From: Talinum fruticosum | Lineage: Eukaryota; Streptophyta; Magnoliopsida; Caryophyllales; Talinaceae | Assembly (NCBI GenBank): GCA_021018815.1 | Contig: JAITYX010000008.1 | Location: forward strand, 1,486,001 to 1,550,000 | Direction of reading: 5' to 3' | DNA: 64,000 nt | Part shown: piece by piece, positions 48,401 through 60,009 of the stretch | Position numbering within the stretch: position 1 is the first letter of the stretch | Layout of the letters: the number at the start of each line of letters is the position of its first letter | Program-made: the position numbers and the translations under genes | The notes under the pieces: model-generated | What the model saw: only the letters and a program-made list of their open reading frames with translations | Database searches by the model: none | Told to the model about the DNA's origin: nothing

Positions 48401-51400
48401 TGGTACGTTTACCAGAGAATTATATGAGGTACTTCAATGATTGTACATCAAATTGCATAAGAGTGTGAGACTTGTAGCCAATCAGACCGATGCCCCATCA
48501 TCACGCTAGGTGCCTTCCATCCAAGACTCCCAAGTTTAAACCAGAGCGAACACATTGCTATTGAGGAGGGTGGGGTGCAGCAAAGGACTGGCATAAGACT
48601 ATGGCCTTGCCTTGGTGCCTGCATACGGCCTTTGTCTACATAACATTTTCAAGAGAAAAGAAAATGATTATGAGAGTGATGATTTATTAACCAATTTGCA
48701 TTATCTTATTTAGTCTACTTTAATCTCCTGAAGAGAAGTTAAAACATATTGGCTGATGGTAGGTAATATAAGTCATAAGCTAATGAGATCTAAATTAGCC
48801 GTCAACTCTCAAGTTAAGCTAATGAGACTGAAAAGTAATTTCCTATATCTGTACCTATGTGTACTTCATGTCCTTGTGTTGCTTTTTAGGTATATTTCCA
48901 CTTTTCCATGCTTATGTTTTTTCCTGTACTTAGCTTTTCGAGAGCTTAGTATGTCTAATTGCAAATGGTTAGTCCTTTTAGCTTTTGATGTCCTCTTGCA
49001 CCTGACTAAGTGATGGTCATAATTAGCTTAAAAGGGGCCCCTGATTATGGCAATTATCCGTTGCTTTTTTTTCTTCCACATGCAATTAATGCATTGTTTT
49101 TCTGTCTCTCACCAATTTTTCAAGACGGGAGTATGAGACCATCTTATTTTGAGACATGCTTAGGTGTTTGTCTTTCCATGCCTCCTCCGATTGATCATGC
49201 CATGTATATATCATTCCTTTTTCATGGTGTATTTAGTTTGCTTAGGTAGAAGGTCACTGAAACAATAAATATATTGCGTATTTAGTTTATTTAGGGGATG
49301 CCCAAAGTACCTTTTTTTAAAAAAAAAAAAAAAGATAAACGTGTCTCTTATTCTTACTTGCCTAAAATTCCAAATAGAACCTCTCTGTTTAAGATGATAA
49401 GGTTCTAGACTACATAACAAGGCTACTTTTATCCTTATTAGCTATCGGTAAGTACATGGGCGAGAAGAAAGTTGAGTCTCATGCTCTTATCTTTTGCCAT
49501 CTGAACAAAAATGTTAAGAAAAACCATGCTAAATTTGACTGATTGGAAGGGCTCATTTTGCTATCTGTATTATGCCCCCTGCACATTAAATTCAGGTTAT
49601 GTTTGATCCATATCAAATATTGTCAAGTCCTTTTCTATTGGACCCCTTTCTCTTGTGAGGCACCTAGCCATTTTGCTCTCAGTGTCGTAGGAACAGTTGG
49701 TTTTGTCGTCTTGCTCTAAACATGACCAATAATTAGCCTTTCCCTTGCCCGTCATTATATTTGCTAACATCCGCTCTTCCGTCTCTCTCATGTTTTTTAC
49801 TCTGCAGAGCAGAAAATCTGCATAAATAACATGTGATTGCTGTTTATTCCCTACTTCATGGATTCATTCACAGTTGTAACGTATCCAATAGGGCAGATCT
49901 GGCCAGGATATTTACTGAAGTTTATCTGTTAAAAAAAGAAAGAAAGAAAGAAAGAAAGAAAGCAGATTATCAATAAACATCCCTTGAACATCAATCCAGT
50001 TATTTTTTTGGATGTTATTCAAGCATGAAGTATATTTTTAGGCATTTGCAGTCGAAATTGTAGTCCAATGCACCCCTCCATCTATGATCCTGTCTAAGTA
50101 GCATACCACGATCTCAAACTTGTTCGATGTTATGCAGCGTTTCTCAGCCTAGGTTATCTAAGTCTGATATCTCACATCAACATGGCCAGCATTGTTATCA
50201 GCCAGGCATTACCCAAAGTGACTTCTCAGACGAATAGTGTCGGAAGTTACTAGTTGACATAAATGAAGATTTATATCTAGATTCATACCAATTCTGACCC
50301 CGTCAGCTAATTTCCTACCACAATTTGCAGAGAGGTCTGGTTCCTATCATCACCAAAAATCCTTCACAAGAAAATTAATTGGATATCAATTATCCAACCA
50401 ATTAGCATCTTCTCTGTCTCTCTCTGTCTATCTCGTTTGTTCTCGATCTTCATGATCTCCATCTGTTGCCATCTAATTGGGAGCTCAAAAGATTTGGGAA
50501 AATCATGATTGGGGGGTGTTGAAAATCTCCAGTTTTGCATTCCTTGAACCCAATTTGTGCATTGGCCGGTTCAATTAATTGGACTTTTCTTTGATGCAAA
50601 AATCATGGGGCCCCTTAATTTGAAGGGCACCTCTATGATGAGATAGATAATAGTTACTACATCTAGTTACTTCCTAATTGCATGCTTTTATAAGTCTTTT
50701 TATACATCAATTCATTCATGTCGCTGTTGAAATGGACGTCTATTACATGGAGTATGCACTTTTCTCTATTCTTTTTCCCTGTTTTTGTGAGCATCTTTCA
50801 TTAATAATAGTAATGATTTGTTAAAAAGCATTATCTTATCCAAAATTTTATCACAATAGCTGTTCTCAAGCACAATTTGATACCTTTTTTCTTTTGGGAA
50901 TTTCAGGAGGGTTTCAGAGCAGGGCAATGTTAAGGAACCAAGGTTAGTGCACCCTCTCGAGAACCTAAAACATCCCGAACCCATGTAGTTTCTTGTCCGT
51001 CTCCCCACATGGATATAAGAATCAGGCAATTATTACAGCTTGCATTTCTAGGAAGACGGCCCTTCGTTGAATTTAAGATTCAAATCCCATATATAGTCCC
51101 TTGTCACGATCTCTAAACTTCTTCCATTACCATATTTCATAAATGGCTGCTGATCAGGAATAGCCTTTCCTCACTATGCTTTCCAAACAATTTATCTTTG
51201 ACAGTTGCATTGCACAAAAAATTGTCACCTTATGATCGAGTCTTCTTGGCACTCGCTGAGGAAAGAGAATATATGAAAAACAGTTGTACAGTGTTGTCCT
51301 TTGTTAACTGCAAACTCAAACTTTCAGAAATATAACAACAAGCCTCGTTGACTGTCCACAAATTTTTCCACCACATAAATCATGTCCTGGTCCGCCACTC

Positions 51401-52380
51401 TCACCTTAACCTAGCTAAGCATTGCTTGGTAGAAATTTCTGAGTCATTTATCCAGTATCCACATGTGGGATAGCTCTAAAAGTCAATTCTTTTGGCAAAT
51501 TTTTTCCCAGCTTGAATTATAATAGACTAAAATAAAATGTATGTTGAATTGTCTTATGCTTCTAAAGTATGGGTAGTACGCATTTAAAGCTTTTGTAAAT
51601 ATGGTATAATACTCTAATGAAATCGACCATCCTTTAATGCTAAAATTGATTATATGCTACTAGGCGATAAGTATTTTTGTCAAGACTGAGAATTCATGTA
51701 TGTCAATTATTCTAGGACATTTTTAGAAAAAGGGAAATTTTTACCTGAAAAGAAACTATCCTTTTCTTTAACAGGAATAGAAATTTCCATGGTTAAAACG
51801 TAAGTAGTAGCTTCCCAGGCCTAACGGGCTCTACAGAATCTCCTCCAAAATGGTCTGCTTGGTTTTGGGTTGGACATTTTTATTTGTAAGGCTCGGGCTA
51901 ACTCATCATCCAGAGCCAAGACCGCTAGACAAACCAGCTTCGCCCATGACTATGAAGTATTTCGAGTAGAATCAGCTAGGCCTCAGCCAAGCTCCATCGA
52001 TCCAATTGCCAAGTCTAAGTAGGTAGTCAAATTTGGTGACGGTAAGAAAGATAAGAAATATGAACCGGGAAGAATAGGGAAAGCAAAAATGCGAGTTACT
52101 CCAAAATTATAGATAATAATTTAAGTAGAACATTTTTGAAACTATTGCTTTAAAAACAAAAAAGTTACATCTCACACAATGCCTAGGACAATGACAATAT
52201 CTAGAGCCCAAGCCTGATGGAGTTACTTATGAGTTGTTTCAACAAGCCTATTTGTCCTCCTTAGTCCACAATTTCATAATTTTAGCAAATTTTTACTCAA
52301 TATGATATATGGCATTTACTAACATTTAGTAAATCTAATTAATCATACTTAGTTTGAGCATCAAATTGATTAAAAAGTAC
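45461..52380. other. About 7 kb without recognisable genes
   Basis: An open region at 45507-45783 is free of stops on both strands (70 codons plus, 87 minus) and is less AT-rich than its surroundings, but shows no domain I recognise. Elsewhere there are only short frames. Repeats seen are a doubled AAATTAGAATGATTTTTGGT (47246/47278), (AAAG)n at 49931-49962 and several homopolymers. About 48480-48640 is a compact GC-richer block, possibly a transposon remnant. Confidence 0.45.
49931..49962. repeat. (AAAG)n microsatellite
   Basis: An A-run followed by about seven GAAA/AAAG units. Confidence 0.9.
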
Positions 52381-53508
52381 TTAGTTTGAGCCATACAAGG
52401 ATTGAATGCCTTGAATGTCATCCCCTTGTAGTTCCCTCTTTTGCGCTCCAGGGGCAATAGAGGGATACATCACAGCGCTCGGGTCATTTGTATGGGCCAG
52501 CCCAAGGAGATGCCCAATTTCATGAAGCACAACCGAGGGTAAATCCGTCTCATCAGGCCCAGGATTCTCACTCCACTTCTCATCGCCATCAAAGTGGGAC
52601 CTCCCATCTCTTGGGCTAAACGAGTGGCCCAATGTTCCTCCTGGCCCATCAAATGGGTTGCCATCCCCATGGTCACCCTCATAGAAGGCAAACACCAAGT
52701 CGGACTCACTATCCTCTGACACGGCCTCGAATGAAAATGGGCTCACTTGGGCCCATTTTCCTAAGGCCTCCTCCAACACTGACGCCATGTTCTCCGTTCC
52801 TTGCACTGCCGTCTCCGAGAGGTACCTATAGGTGAGGTGGTACTGTGATGGCGGCCATTGCCCCCAGTGAAGGCATATAAGGATGCTCCGTAGATTGACT
52901 TCCGACTCTTGTAGGGTACATGGGGACGATGCATTGTGTTTGAGCCGTTTATGATGTCCGGAAAACCACACCTAGTAAAACAACATATGAGACATCAACA
53001 TTAATAAGTAAAGGAGTTGGCTAACGAAGACTCAAGCAATGTAATATGCGGCTAAAATGTCTAAAAATTAGCAATGCAATATAGGTAAAATATATGAGAA
53101 TTAGCATATTTTCCAAAATATTAAGTTACAAGATATAACATGTACCTTGGTTTCACCATCTGTTTCACTTGTCTCGGTATCAAGATATCCGGTTATCGGT
53201 AACCGATGGTTAAGTTGATAGGTTTTGATAGCCGACTCAAGGTTCTCGTCAAATAATTCATCATCTTGACTTGTAAAGAGGTTTGCCTCATCTTTAGACA
53301 AAGCATAACCTTGTAGGTAGCCAAATGTGGCAAGGTAGCTCTTAAGGTGGGGAAGGCCATAAACCTTTTGGCCTTTCATGGATCCCTCCAAGTTCCTTAT
53401 GAACCCAAAAGGGTTGGCATTAGCATGTGTATGTGAATGGATTGTGTGGGAAAACAATGCTAGGAACAAAAGCGAAAGTGGAACAATAAGAAAAGTATTT
53501 GTGGCCAT
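52381..53508 (-). CDS. Matrix metalloproteinase (MMP), two exons, cysteine switch out of frame
   Basis: A secreted zinc endopeptidase of the extracellular matrix. Exons 53508-53146 and 52971-52381; intron 174 bp, GT-AG. As read, 317 residues: signal peptide (MATNTFLIVPLSLLFLALFS), a propeptide/peptidoglycan-binding-like region (LKSYLATFGYLQGY, TYQLNHRLPITGYLDTET), and a catalytic domain with HLTYRYLS, GDHGDGNPFDGPGGTLGHSF, zinc site HEIGHLLGLAH (H271, E272, H275, H281) and Met-turn VMYPS. It ends LYGSN with no GPI tail. The expected cysteine switch is present in another frame: VKQMVKP at the end of exon 1 and RCGFPDIINGS across the junction. The frame leaves it at an extra A (53169-53170) and returns at a five-C run (52861-52865), so both exons stay open while about 45 residues are scrambled. 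Plant MMPs usually lack introns. A TATA box sits about 85 bp upstream. Confidence 0.85.
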
Positions 53509-53590
53509 TTTGCCAAAGGCTACTTACAAGTGGAAGCTCTCTTTTACTTGGTTTAGGCCTTTGGGTGAGCCAATGGGATATGGTGTTGGC

Positions 53591-53601
53591 CCTTTATATA
53601 G
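53591..53601 (-). promoter_or_regulatory. TATA box of the MMP gene
   Basis: Reads CTATATAAAGG on the minus strand, about 85 bp before the ATG at 53508, close to a consensus plant TATA box. Confidence 0.65.
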
Positions 53602-56284
53602 TTTCTTAAAGGTTGAAAGAGAATTGAAAGCAGCACGGGAACATACTTAATGCAACTACTAACTAGAGTCCTTCCGTTGCCACTACTTTTACATAGCTTG
53701 GGTCAATGGATTCTTTGGTCCAAATTACTTAACAGCTAGGACAATGTGGAAGTCACATATCAGGTTTTTAAAAAATAATATTCTAAAAGAAAAAAAAAGA
53801 GGAGAAAATACGTATATTACGAGTCTGTTTAACCATAGATTATATATGTATACGTTTACTAGCTAAAAGTTAGAGAGAGATCTTACTTATATCCAATACA
53901 AGATGGAAAAAAATATATATTATTTATGAGTAATTTTCATGAACAATAAGGTTCTTCTCATCATAATAGAACGAGTAATTTTCTTGAACAATAAATAGTG
54001 CAAACTCCATTAGGTGGTCGTTTCTTAGGATTATAAGATTCCGGCCAATTTGGTACACTCTTAGTTGACTTGTTAAAGTTAAAATTATTTAGGTAGTCCA
54101 CCCTTTATTTTTTTATTTAAAATGATAGAAATAGCTCTAGAAAAAATTTTACTTCCCACTGTCGTTTTGGATGCGGGACAACTTTTTCTCCCCTCATTTT
54201 ACAAAGTTTAAAATGTAAGGTTTTTATTATATTCGTCTTAAAAGTTTTTCGAGATCTTCTTAAAAATTTTGACGTAATAAATAAATTAATCTATGTTTTG
54301 TGATTCCATGATACCAACAATGCAACTCTATGTGTGATGAATAATGAGTAGCCATTTATAAAATTTTAAAATCAACATCGTGGACTGATAATTACGTTTA
54401 TGCATTTTTTTACACGGACACAATCATTTTAAAGAAAATAAAAGGAAAAAAATGTAGTAGAGTCACGGCTTAACTAAGGCCATCTGATGCGGAAATGAGG
54501 TCATATATAAATAATAAATTAACTCCATCGTTGTATTGAATTTCTGCAAATTTATCACGTCAATCTCAAACAGTTTCGGTGGATCTTTTTGACATCCAAA
54601 TAAGCCCATGTCTAGAAGTCGGTTCCTTGTAAAACAAAAAATTAAGGGTTTTGGATTGAAATAAATTATACTCCGGAGTTATTGGACGTTTATTTATTAA
54701 ATTATAAAGTTGACTAATTACATATAGTATTTTAGGAATGATTTTTTTCTAAATCGCCACCAATTTAGGGGTGATAATTCGATTGTTTTATGACCTGTCA
54801 AACTGAAAAAAAAAGTAAATTAGAAAATGATAACTGATTTAGAGGAGGGTAGCACAGTAATTTTCCTTTTATCATAAATTAAGTGAGAAGTAATTGTCTT
54901 TTTAATCATTTATCAAGTATTTAGTTATGACTTTGAGAAGTGTTTTTATTTGTTTTAGCTAGATGTATTTGTTTCTAGTGGCCAATTTCTTGTATTTTGC
55001 TTCTTGGCAATATTTTTAGGTTTTATCCATTTAATTATTGAAAAAAGAAGCCCAAGTCTAAATTAGTTAAGAACACTTGGTATTGCTAATTACCTATGAA
55101 GAAAATAATAGTGGATGTTATCTGACATCGATAAGAAACCTCGAGTATGTATATAAGCTTGTTAGTAAGCCCCCTCCCTAACTGCTAATTAATTTAGTGT
55201 TGACTTTCTTCGTCCTATTTCTACCCAATTAATGTGATTTAAATTTGTTTTAGTTGAACTAAACTTGTCTATGCCTGGTATTTTCCTCATGGATTATCTA
55301 TACTTATTTGGAAAAACTTAAATAAATTTATTTGTGTGGATCTAAACTTTTTTTTATTAGTAACTTATCTCGATTTGAAAGAAAATATAAGTTAAAAAGA
55401 ATAGAACTTTAATTGACCCAGCATTTTGAGTCAATTGGATCCATTTATATATTTTTTTTTTATAAAGACATCCACACTACAAGGTTTTCTTATAATAAAG
55501 ACATTATTTTATTTTATTTTTGTATTTTTTGAAATTGCAAATATATTGAAGAAATACACAATGAAAAATACTATAATGTATGAATAAGTATAATAAATCC
55601 ACATGAGAAGCTGTGACTAAATTTACATCTAGACTTGGAAATCAAAGTCATTTAAGCGCAATAATGGGATTTTTCATGAGTCTAAATAGACTTTTCTAGT
55701 AGTTGTGAGTTGTGACTATAGTTCATGCGTTCATACTAATGAAATCATAGTCCTTTTAGCTTAATTAATAATGGGATTTGTGGACCTTTACCCAGTTGCT
55801 TTTTAGTGTCTCCCTTTGATTTTGCCATTCCCTTCACGTTAATTAGAATTCTTATTTTGAAGTAGACCGATTTAGAGAGTAGAAACACAAGTTTATCTCT
55901 TATTTCTTAACATGGTACGATGTTAGTAGCAGCATTCATGGCAGTCTTTAAGAAGATTTATCTTATTTTTTATAATTTAGCTGAACGGGTGATATTGTTA
56001 GTAGTAGTACCCTATTAATGATAAAGAGAAAAAAAAGTAGACCGATTCGTAGTGTAGGGCCAATATGTTTTTGTCTAAGAAAGTACGAAGCTTTCACATT
56101 CACAATCGTCGATGGTATTTAGTAGGCAGTAGAATCTCTAAATGTGAGTTAAATTTTTTATTAATTTTACATCGTTTTTACAATTTAATATCTTATTAGT
56201 GGCTAACATTTAATCTTAAAAGACGGTGATACATGTATTTTTGAAAATAAGAAAGGGAGAGGGTGATTGAAAATCTTCAATGAT
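53602..56284. other. AT-rich spacer, no gene seen
   Basis: Very AT-rich, with no open frame showing a domain. Long T and A runs (e.g. about 55450-55460) and no delimitable element. Confidence 0.55.
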
Positions 56285-56545
56285 TAATCCTCTGTTTTAA
56301 AATACATGTCGTTTTAAGGTTACGGGAAATACTAAGGAAATACAAAATTGGTGATAAATTTTATGTTAAAAACCAAGCTATCCCCTATATTTTATTAAAA
56401 ATGAAGAAAATTAATGAAAAAAACAATTAATAAGGATAAAATTGGTAACTAGTAATTAATATGTTATTGGAATTGTAAAGTGACAAGTATTGTGAAACGA
56501 GAAAAAATTAGTTAAAATGACATGTATTTTGAAACGGAGAAAGTA
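56285..56545. mobile_element. Complete Stowaway-like MITE
   Basis: The left end is TAATCCTCTGTTTTAAAATA and the right end reads inversely TACTTTCTCCGTTTCAAAAT. The inner terminal-repeat bases (ACATGTC-TTTTAA) continue the match, giving inverted repeats of about 30 bp flanked by TA. Length 261 bp. It is the clearest member of the family also seen at 5038 and 9345. Confidence 0.85.
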
Positions 56546-57161
56546 CTCATTAAGTCCATTAAATTAGGACATGCTCTAATATTGCAAGGAAGGAATTACC
56601 TACCCAATATTTATTTCGTCAAAAAATTAATACTAATCCAGTATTTAAAGTAATTAATTGGCTGATGCATTTTCTAAGGAGACTGAATTATGCTTTTTTC
56701 ATTTTTCATTGTTGATGATTTAGCCTTTATATTTTTTCTAGCATTCATATTTCTTATTCAAAAAATTTTTACTTCATTATATTAGTAACTATGTCTATTT
56801 TTAAAAGACGCATTCTTATTTTTAGGTATATTCGTAAAAATTTATATTATCTCATGGGCTGTATTATTAGTATGTAAAAAATGTTTTTCTGCTAGCCATC
56901 TTGATTTTCTTTATGAGTCAACTTATATCTCAGAAATTTTGATTAAAAAAATTATATCTCATAAATAAATCACAATATAACATTTGGTCATGAAAGTCAT
57001 TTTAAGCAAATAGGCCGCTGTCAATGCATAAATTGTGGAGCTACATTACATGCAATTTATTATCACCTCATAAATAAATTCGTAAATGCAACTTCATTGC
57101 CAAAATTTCTTATATTCATATCACTTTACAATATATTGCAAAATAATTCAAGATGTCCATG
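56546..57161. other. AT-rich spacer
   Basis: No gene or delimitable element seen. Confidence 0.5.
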
Positions 57162-57826
57162 AATGAAGTAGGACCAGACCATAGTATGCCCGTCCATAAT
57201 TTACTAGAGGACTTCACAAGACTCAACCGCGTAGTTGTGGGCCTCTGGTTGTGGTCATGAAGTTTTTTAAGGTATAATTGGTGTGTAAAAGCTTATATAA
57301 AGAAGTTCGAATATACGTCTCAGTTATTGTCATTTTTCGAGAAATTTTACTAAATGAGATAACCGACGCTTACATTTTCCCCTATATTAACGTATCTAAT
57401 ATTATAATATAACAATAATAATAACTTTTGGTGAGGGATTTAGTGTCATGGTGTACGAAGATATCAAAATGTAAACAATCTTACTCCTTACATTGTAAAA
57501 TATTAGTCACTCTTCTTGTAGGGAGTAAGACTATCTACATTTTGATATCTTCAGACAGACATGAAACTAGGTCCGTCACCAAAAGTTATTATTGCTGTTA
57601 TATCATAATATTAGATACATTAATATAGGAGCAAAATGTGAGTATCAGTTATCTCATTTAGTAAAACCTCTCGAAAAATTATACTAACTAAGACTGATAT
57701 TCGAATTTTGTTTATATCAGCTTTTACACATTAATTATACCTTTAAAAAAAACATCCTGACCACAACCAGACGCCCACAACTACGCGAGTAAATTATGGA
57801 CCGGCATCCTATGGTCCAACTTCATT
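57162..57826. repeat. 665-bp long inverted repeat (foldback)
   Basis: Left arm 57162-57492 and right arm 57517-57826 are near-complementary along almost their whole length, separated by a 24-base loop. Paired landmarks: AATGAAGTAGGACCAGACCA with TGGTCCAACTTCATT at the ends, GTAGTTGTGGGC with GCCCACAACTAC, TTACTAAATGAGATAAC with GTTATCTCATTTAGTAAA, and GATATCAAAATGTA with TACATTTTGATATC near the centre. The left arm has about 20 extra bases near 57214. No coding capacity; the 66-codon frame across it is an artefact. It could be a foldback/MITE-type element or a hairpin-RNA locus. Confidence 0.9.
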
Positions 57827-58650
57827 ATTTAGGGGTGTGGGGTTGTTTCCTTGTCATTTGGTTTATGTGATAGAAAATATCATAAGAAACTAGGGAGAAA
57901 TTGCGACCTAAGTTTTCAGAATTTCAGATTAGTAATATTTCTGTCATTTTGGAGTATTTAATGTATTGATTAGGCAGGTGTATGATACAAATTTTAATAT
58001 TTCATCTGGACCGTAGTAACACCTTTCATCATAAAGGATGTCATTTTGTTATTTTTGAGAAGAAAATATGATCTTATTTTATTAACTAGATAACTGATTC
58101 ATCAATACATAATGGTAAATAGTTGGGGGACATAAACCTACCCAAATTTGTTCTCCTTTTGGGGTTAATTTCGGCTAAAATGTTGAACTATCTAATTACC
58201 TTTCTATTTTATATTAGAGTACTCGATAGCAATAAATAAGTTACAAATTTTCAAAAGATTTTGTAAAATGGTATCAAATTTGACTATCTCACTCTTGACA
58301 CTTACTATCATAGATAGATAGTTATATTTAAATTTTTCGTCACATTAGAGTCCCTGACATCATGTTTTGAGACATCTATATTTTGATTCTACTTACTACT
58401 GCAACTTACAAGGATGCCATTCACATAGTACCTAGTTTTTATTTTTTTCATCAGTAAATTTTGATGACGCAATCCTTCCCAATCAATCCCACATCCCAGC
58501 CTAATTTTTCAACGAAAAGAACTTGCATGTACTATTTTTGAAAAGGACCTTATAACAAGTGTAGGCACCTTTACCCCCAAAAAAAAATTAAATAGCAAGA
58601 AAGAATGGAACCCCTCCCCCCGCAAAGAAAAAACAATGAAAGGGGCTCAT
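57827..58650. other. AT-rich spacer
   Basis: No gene seen up to the MMP relic. Confidence 0.5.
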
Positions 58651-58654
58651 CACC

Positions 58655-58780
58655 ATTGTCGTCCAGTCCAAGATGGTGCCCAATTCCCTTAAGCAACAAC
58701 AAGAGCCCAATTCTCTTTTGGGCCAAATGAAAGGCCCAAACTCTGCCAAGGTCCATCAAACGGTGTACGAGCTCCACGGG
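58655..58780 (-). pseudogene. Matrix metalloproteinase relic
   Basis: On the minus strand, TPFDGPWQSLGLSFGPKEN parallels the NPFDGPGGTLGHSFSPRDG stretch of the MMP gene. In another frame LLKGIGHHLGLDD parallels VLHEIGHLLGLAH. The two pieces are in different frames with a stop between them, the intervening loop is shortened, the catalytic Glu is Gly and the third zinc His is Asp. It is clearly non-functional. It lies about 5 kb from the MMP gene on the same strand, consistent with an old tandem duplicate. Confidence 0.7.
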
Positions 58781-59176
58781 CCTTGTAGACAGCCCAAACT
58801 GCGTAAATGAGTTTTGAGAAAAATAAATGAAAACAAAATTCACTATATTATGCCCTGTTTAATCTTTCTTCAAGTCATGTAACAAATCTGAATAATCTCT
58901 ACTCCTCTCTATTCCACAAAACAACACAAATTCCTCATTATATAAGTCTTTTGGATGCTTTTTTAATCAATGGGTAGTACTCCTTAGGCAACATTAACTA
59001 TAATATTCATGAGATCCCCAACACTTGTTTTTTTAATGCGTAAATTTACGTACGTATATAAGGTAGGGAGAATTGAACTCTGAGCTCATTTTCTAAAATC
59101 AGTCATTCTATTACTATATTACCCTCAAAGGGATGAGTCAAACTACTAATAACCATAAAAAATAAAGCTATCCATT
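58781..59176. other. Spacer, no gene seen
   Basis: AT-rich, featureless apart from homopolymers. Confidence 0.45.
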
Positions 59177-59338
59177 CAATGGCGGAGCAAGGATTTTAGA
59201 TTAAGGGTGTCAATCTATAAATACTCATTATTATATATATTTAATAAAAATTCTGCTCACTTCAAAGTAACTTTTTTGAATTTTTTTAGAATAAGGATGT
59301 CCATACACACCTTTAAACTCTTCGAGGTTCCGCCACTG
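59177..59338. mobile_element. Small element with GGCGGA terminal inverted repeats
   Basis: Left end CAATGGCGGAGCAAGGATTT; right end ...GAGGTTCCGCCACTG, which is the inverted match (CAGTGGCGGAACCTC). About 162 bp, with paired interior segments AAGGGTGTCAATC / AAGGATGTCCAT. Such GTGGCGGAGCC-ended repeats are widespread in plants. No convincing target-site duplication, so the superfamily is left open. Confidence 0.55.
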
Positions 59339-59650
59339 TCTCTATCCCGTTATATATTTTCCTCATTTACAAAAACTCAAATTTAAATAATAAAAATACT
59401 AATGAAGTTGAGACACGTTATTATTTTGTTTTAAGATGTATGACTTGATCAATCTCTTATGAAAATGAAACCTCAAAAATACAGCCTCCCACGTCGAGAC
59501 ACAGAAATGAACCGGCTTCTTCACCTTTCTTCCTTCCTACTCATGCACTCCATTCATTTTCTCTCTCCTCAATCTGCACATTTCTCTCTTCTCAACCTCA
59601 AATCTCAGTTCATTCACTCATAGGAATTTCCCAGAAGCAAAAACAAAAAA

Positions 59651-60009
59651 ATGGGTGGTCATGATTCGTTCGGAAATTCATGGGCAGGTCAATGGGATTA
59701 CAGCAACGAAGATGATCAATCCTCTCCACTGAACAGCAAGAAGAAATCAGGGGGAAGAAAAGCTTGACGAAGAAATACTCGAAGAAATTCAGCGAAAGCT
59801 TTAACAAAACCAGAGAAGCTGCTTCGAATGGAATGGATAAGTCGAAGGAATCCGTCTCTGCTGGAGTCAAGAAGGTCAAGAATGGCGCCTCCTGGTTTAA
59901 GCAGCTTTTTCGCACTAATTCATCTCTCTCTAAGGGGTGTCTAACTAATTTTACTTTCGTTCTTTTTTATTTTTTTCAAAAAAAAGGTCGTAAAAAAATA
60001 ATAAAATGA
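59651..60009 (+). CDS. Small basic protein of unknown function, one apparent 1-bp frameshift
   Basis: ATG 59651 follows an A-rich end of a CT-rich leader. The first frame gives MGGHDSFGNSWAGQWDYSNE and a Lys-rich stretch, then stops at 59765. Adding one base in the five-G run at 59750-59754 moves it into the open frame SLTKKYSKKFSESFNKTREA ... SKESVSAGVKKVKNGASWF, about 119 residues in all. The join (KKSGG-KKSLTKKYSKK) is natural. It resembles short plant proteins with an N-terminal GxxSFGxSWAxQWDY signature and a helical, Lys-rich rest; no function is known to me. The last about 20 residues (after SSLSKG) read into T-rich sequence and may really be intron or trailer. Confidence 0.6.

Noticed and set aside
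49931..49962. Short regular repeats checked as a CRISPR-like array
   Set aside because: Simple AAAG microsatellite without spacers, in a plant nuclear context.
57428..57628. 66-codon plus-strand frame
   Set aside because: It crosses the loop of the long inverted repeat; no protein-like features.
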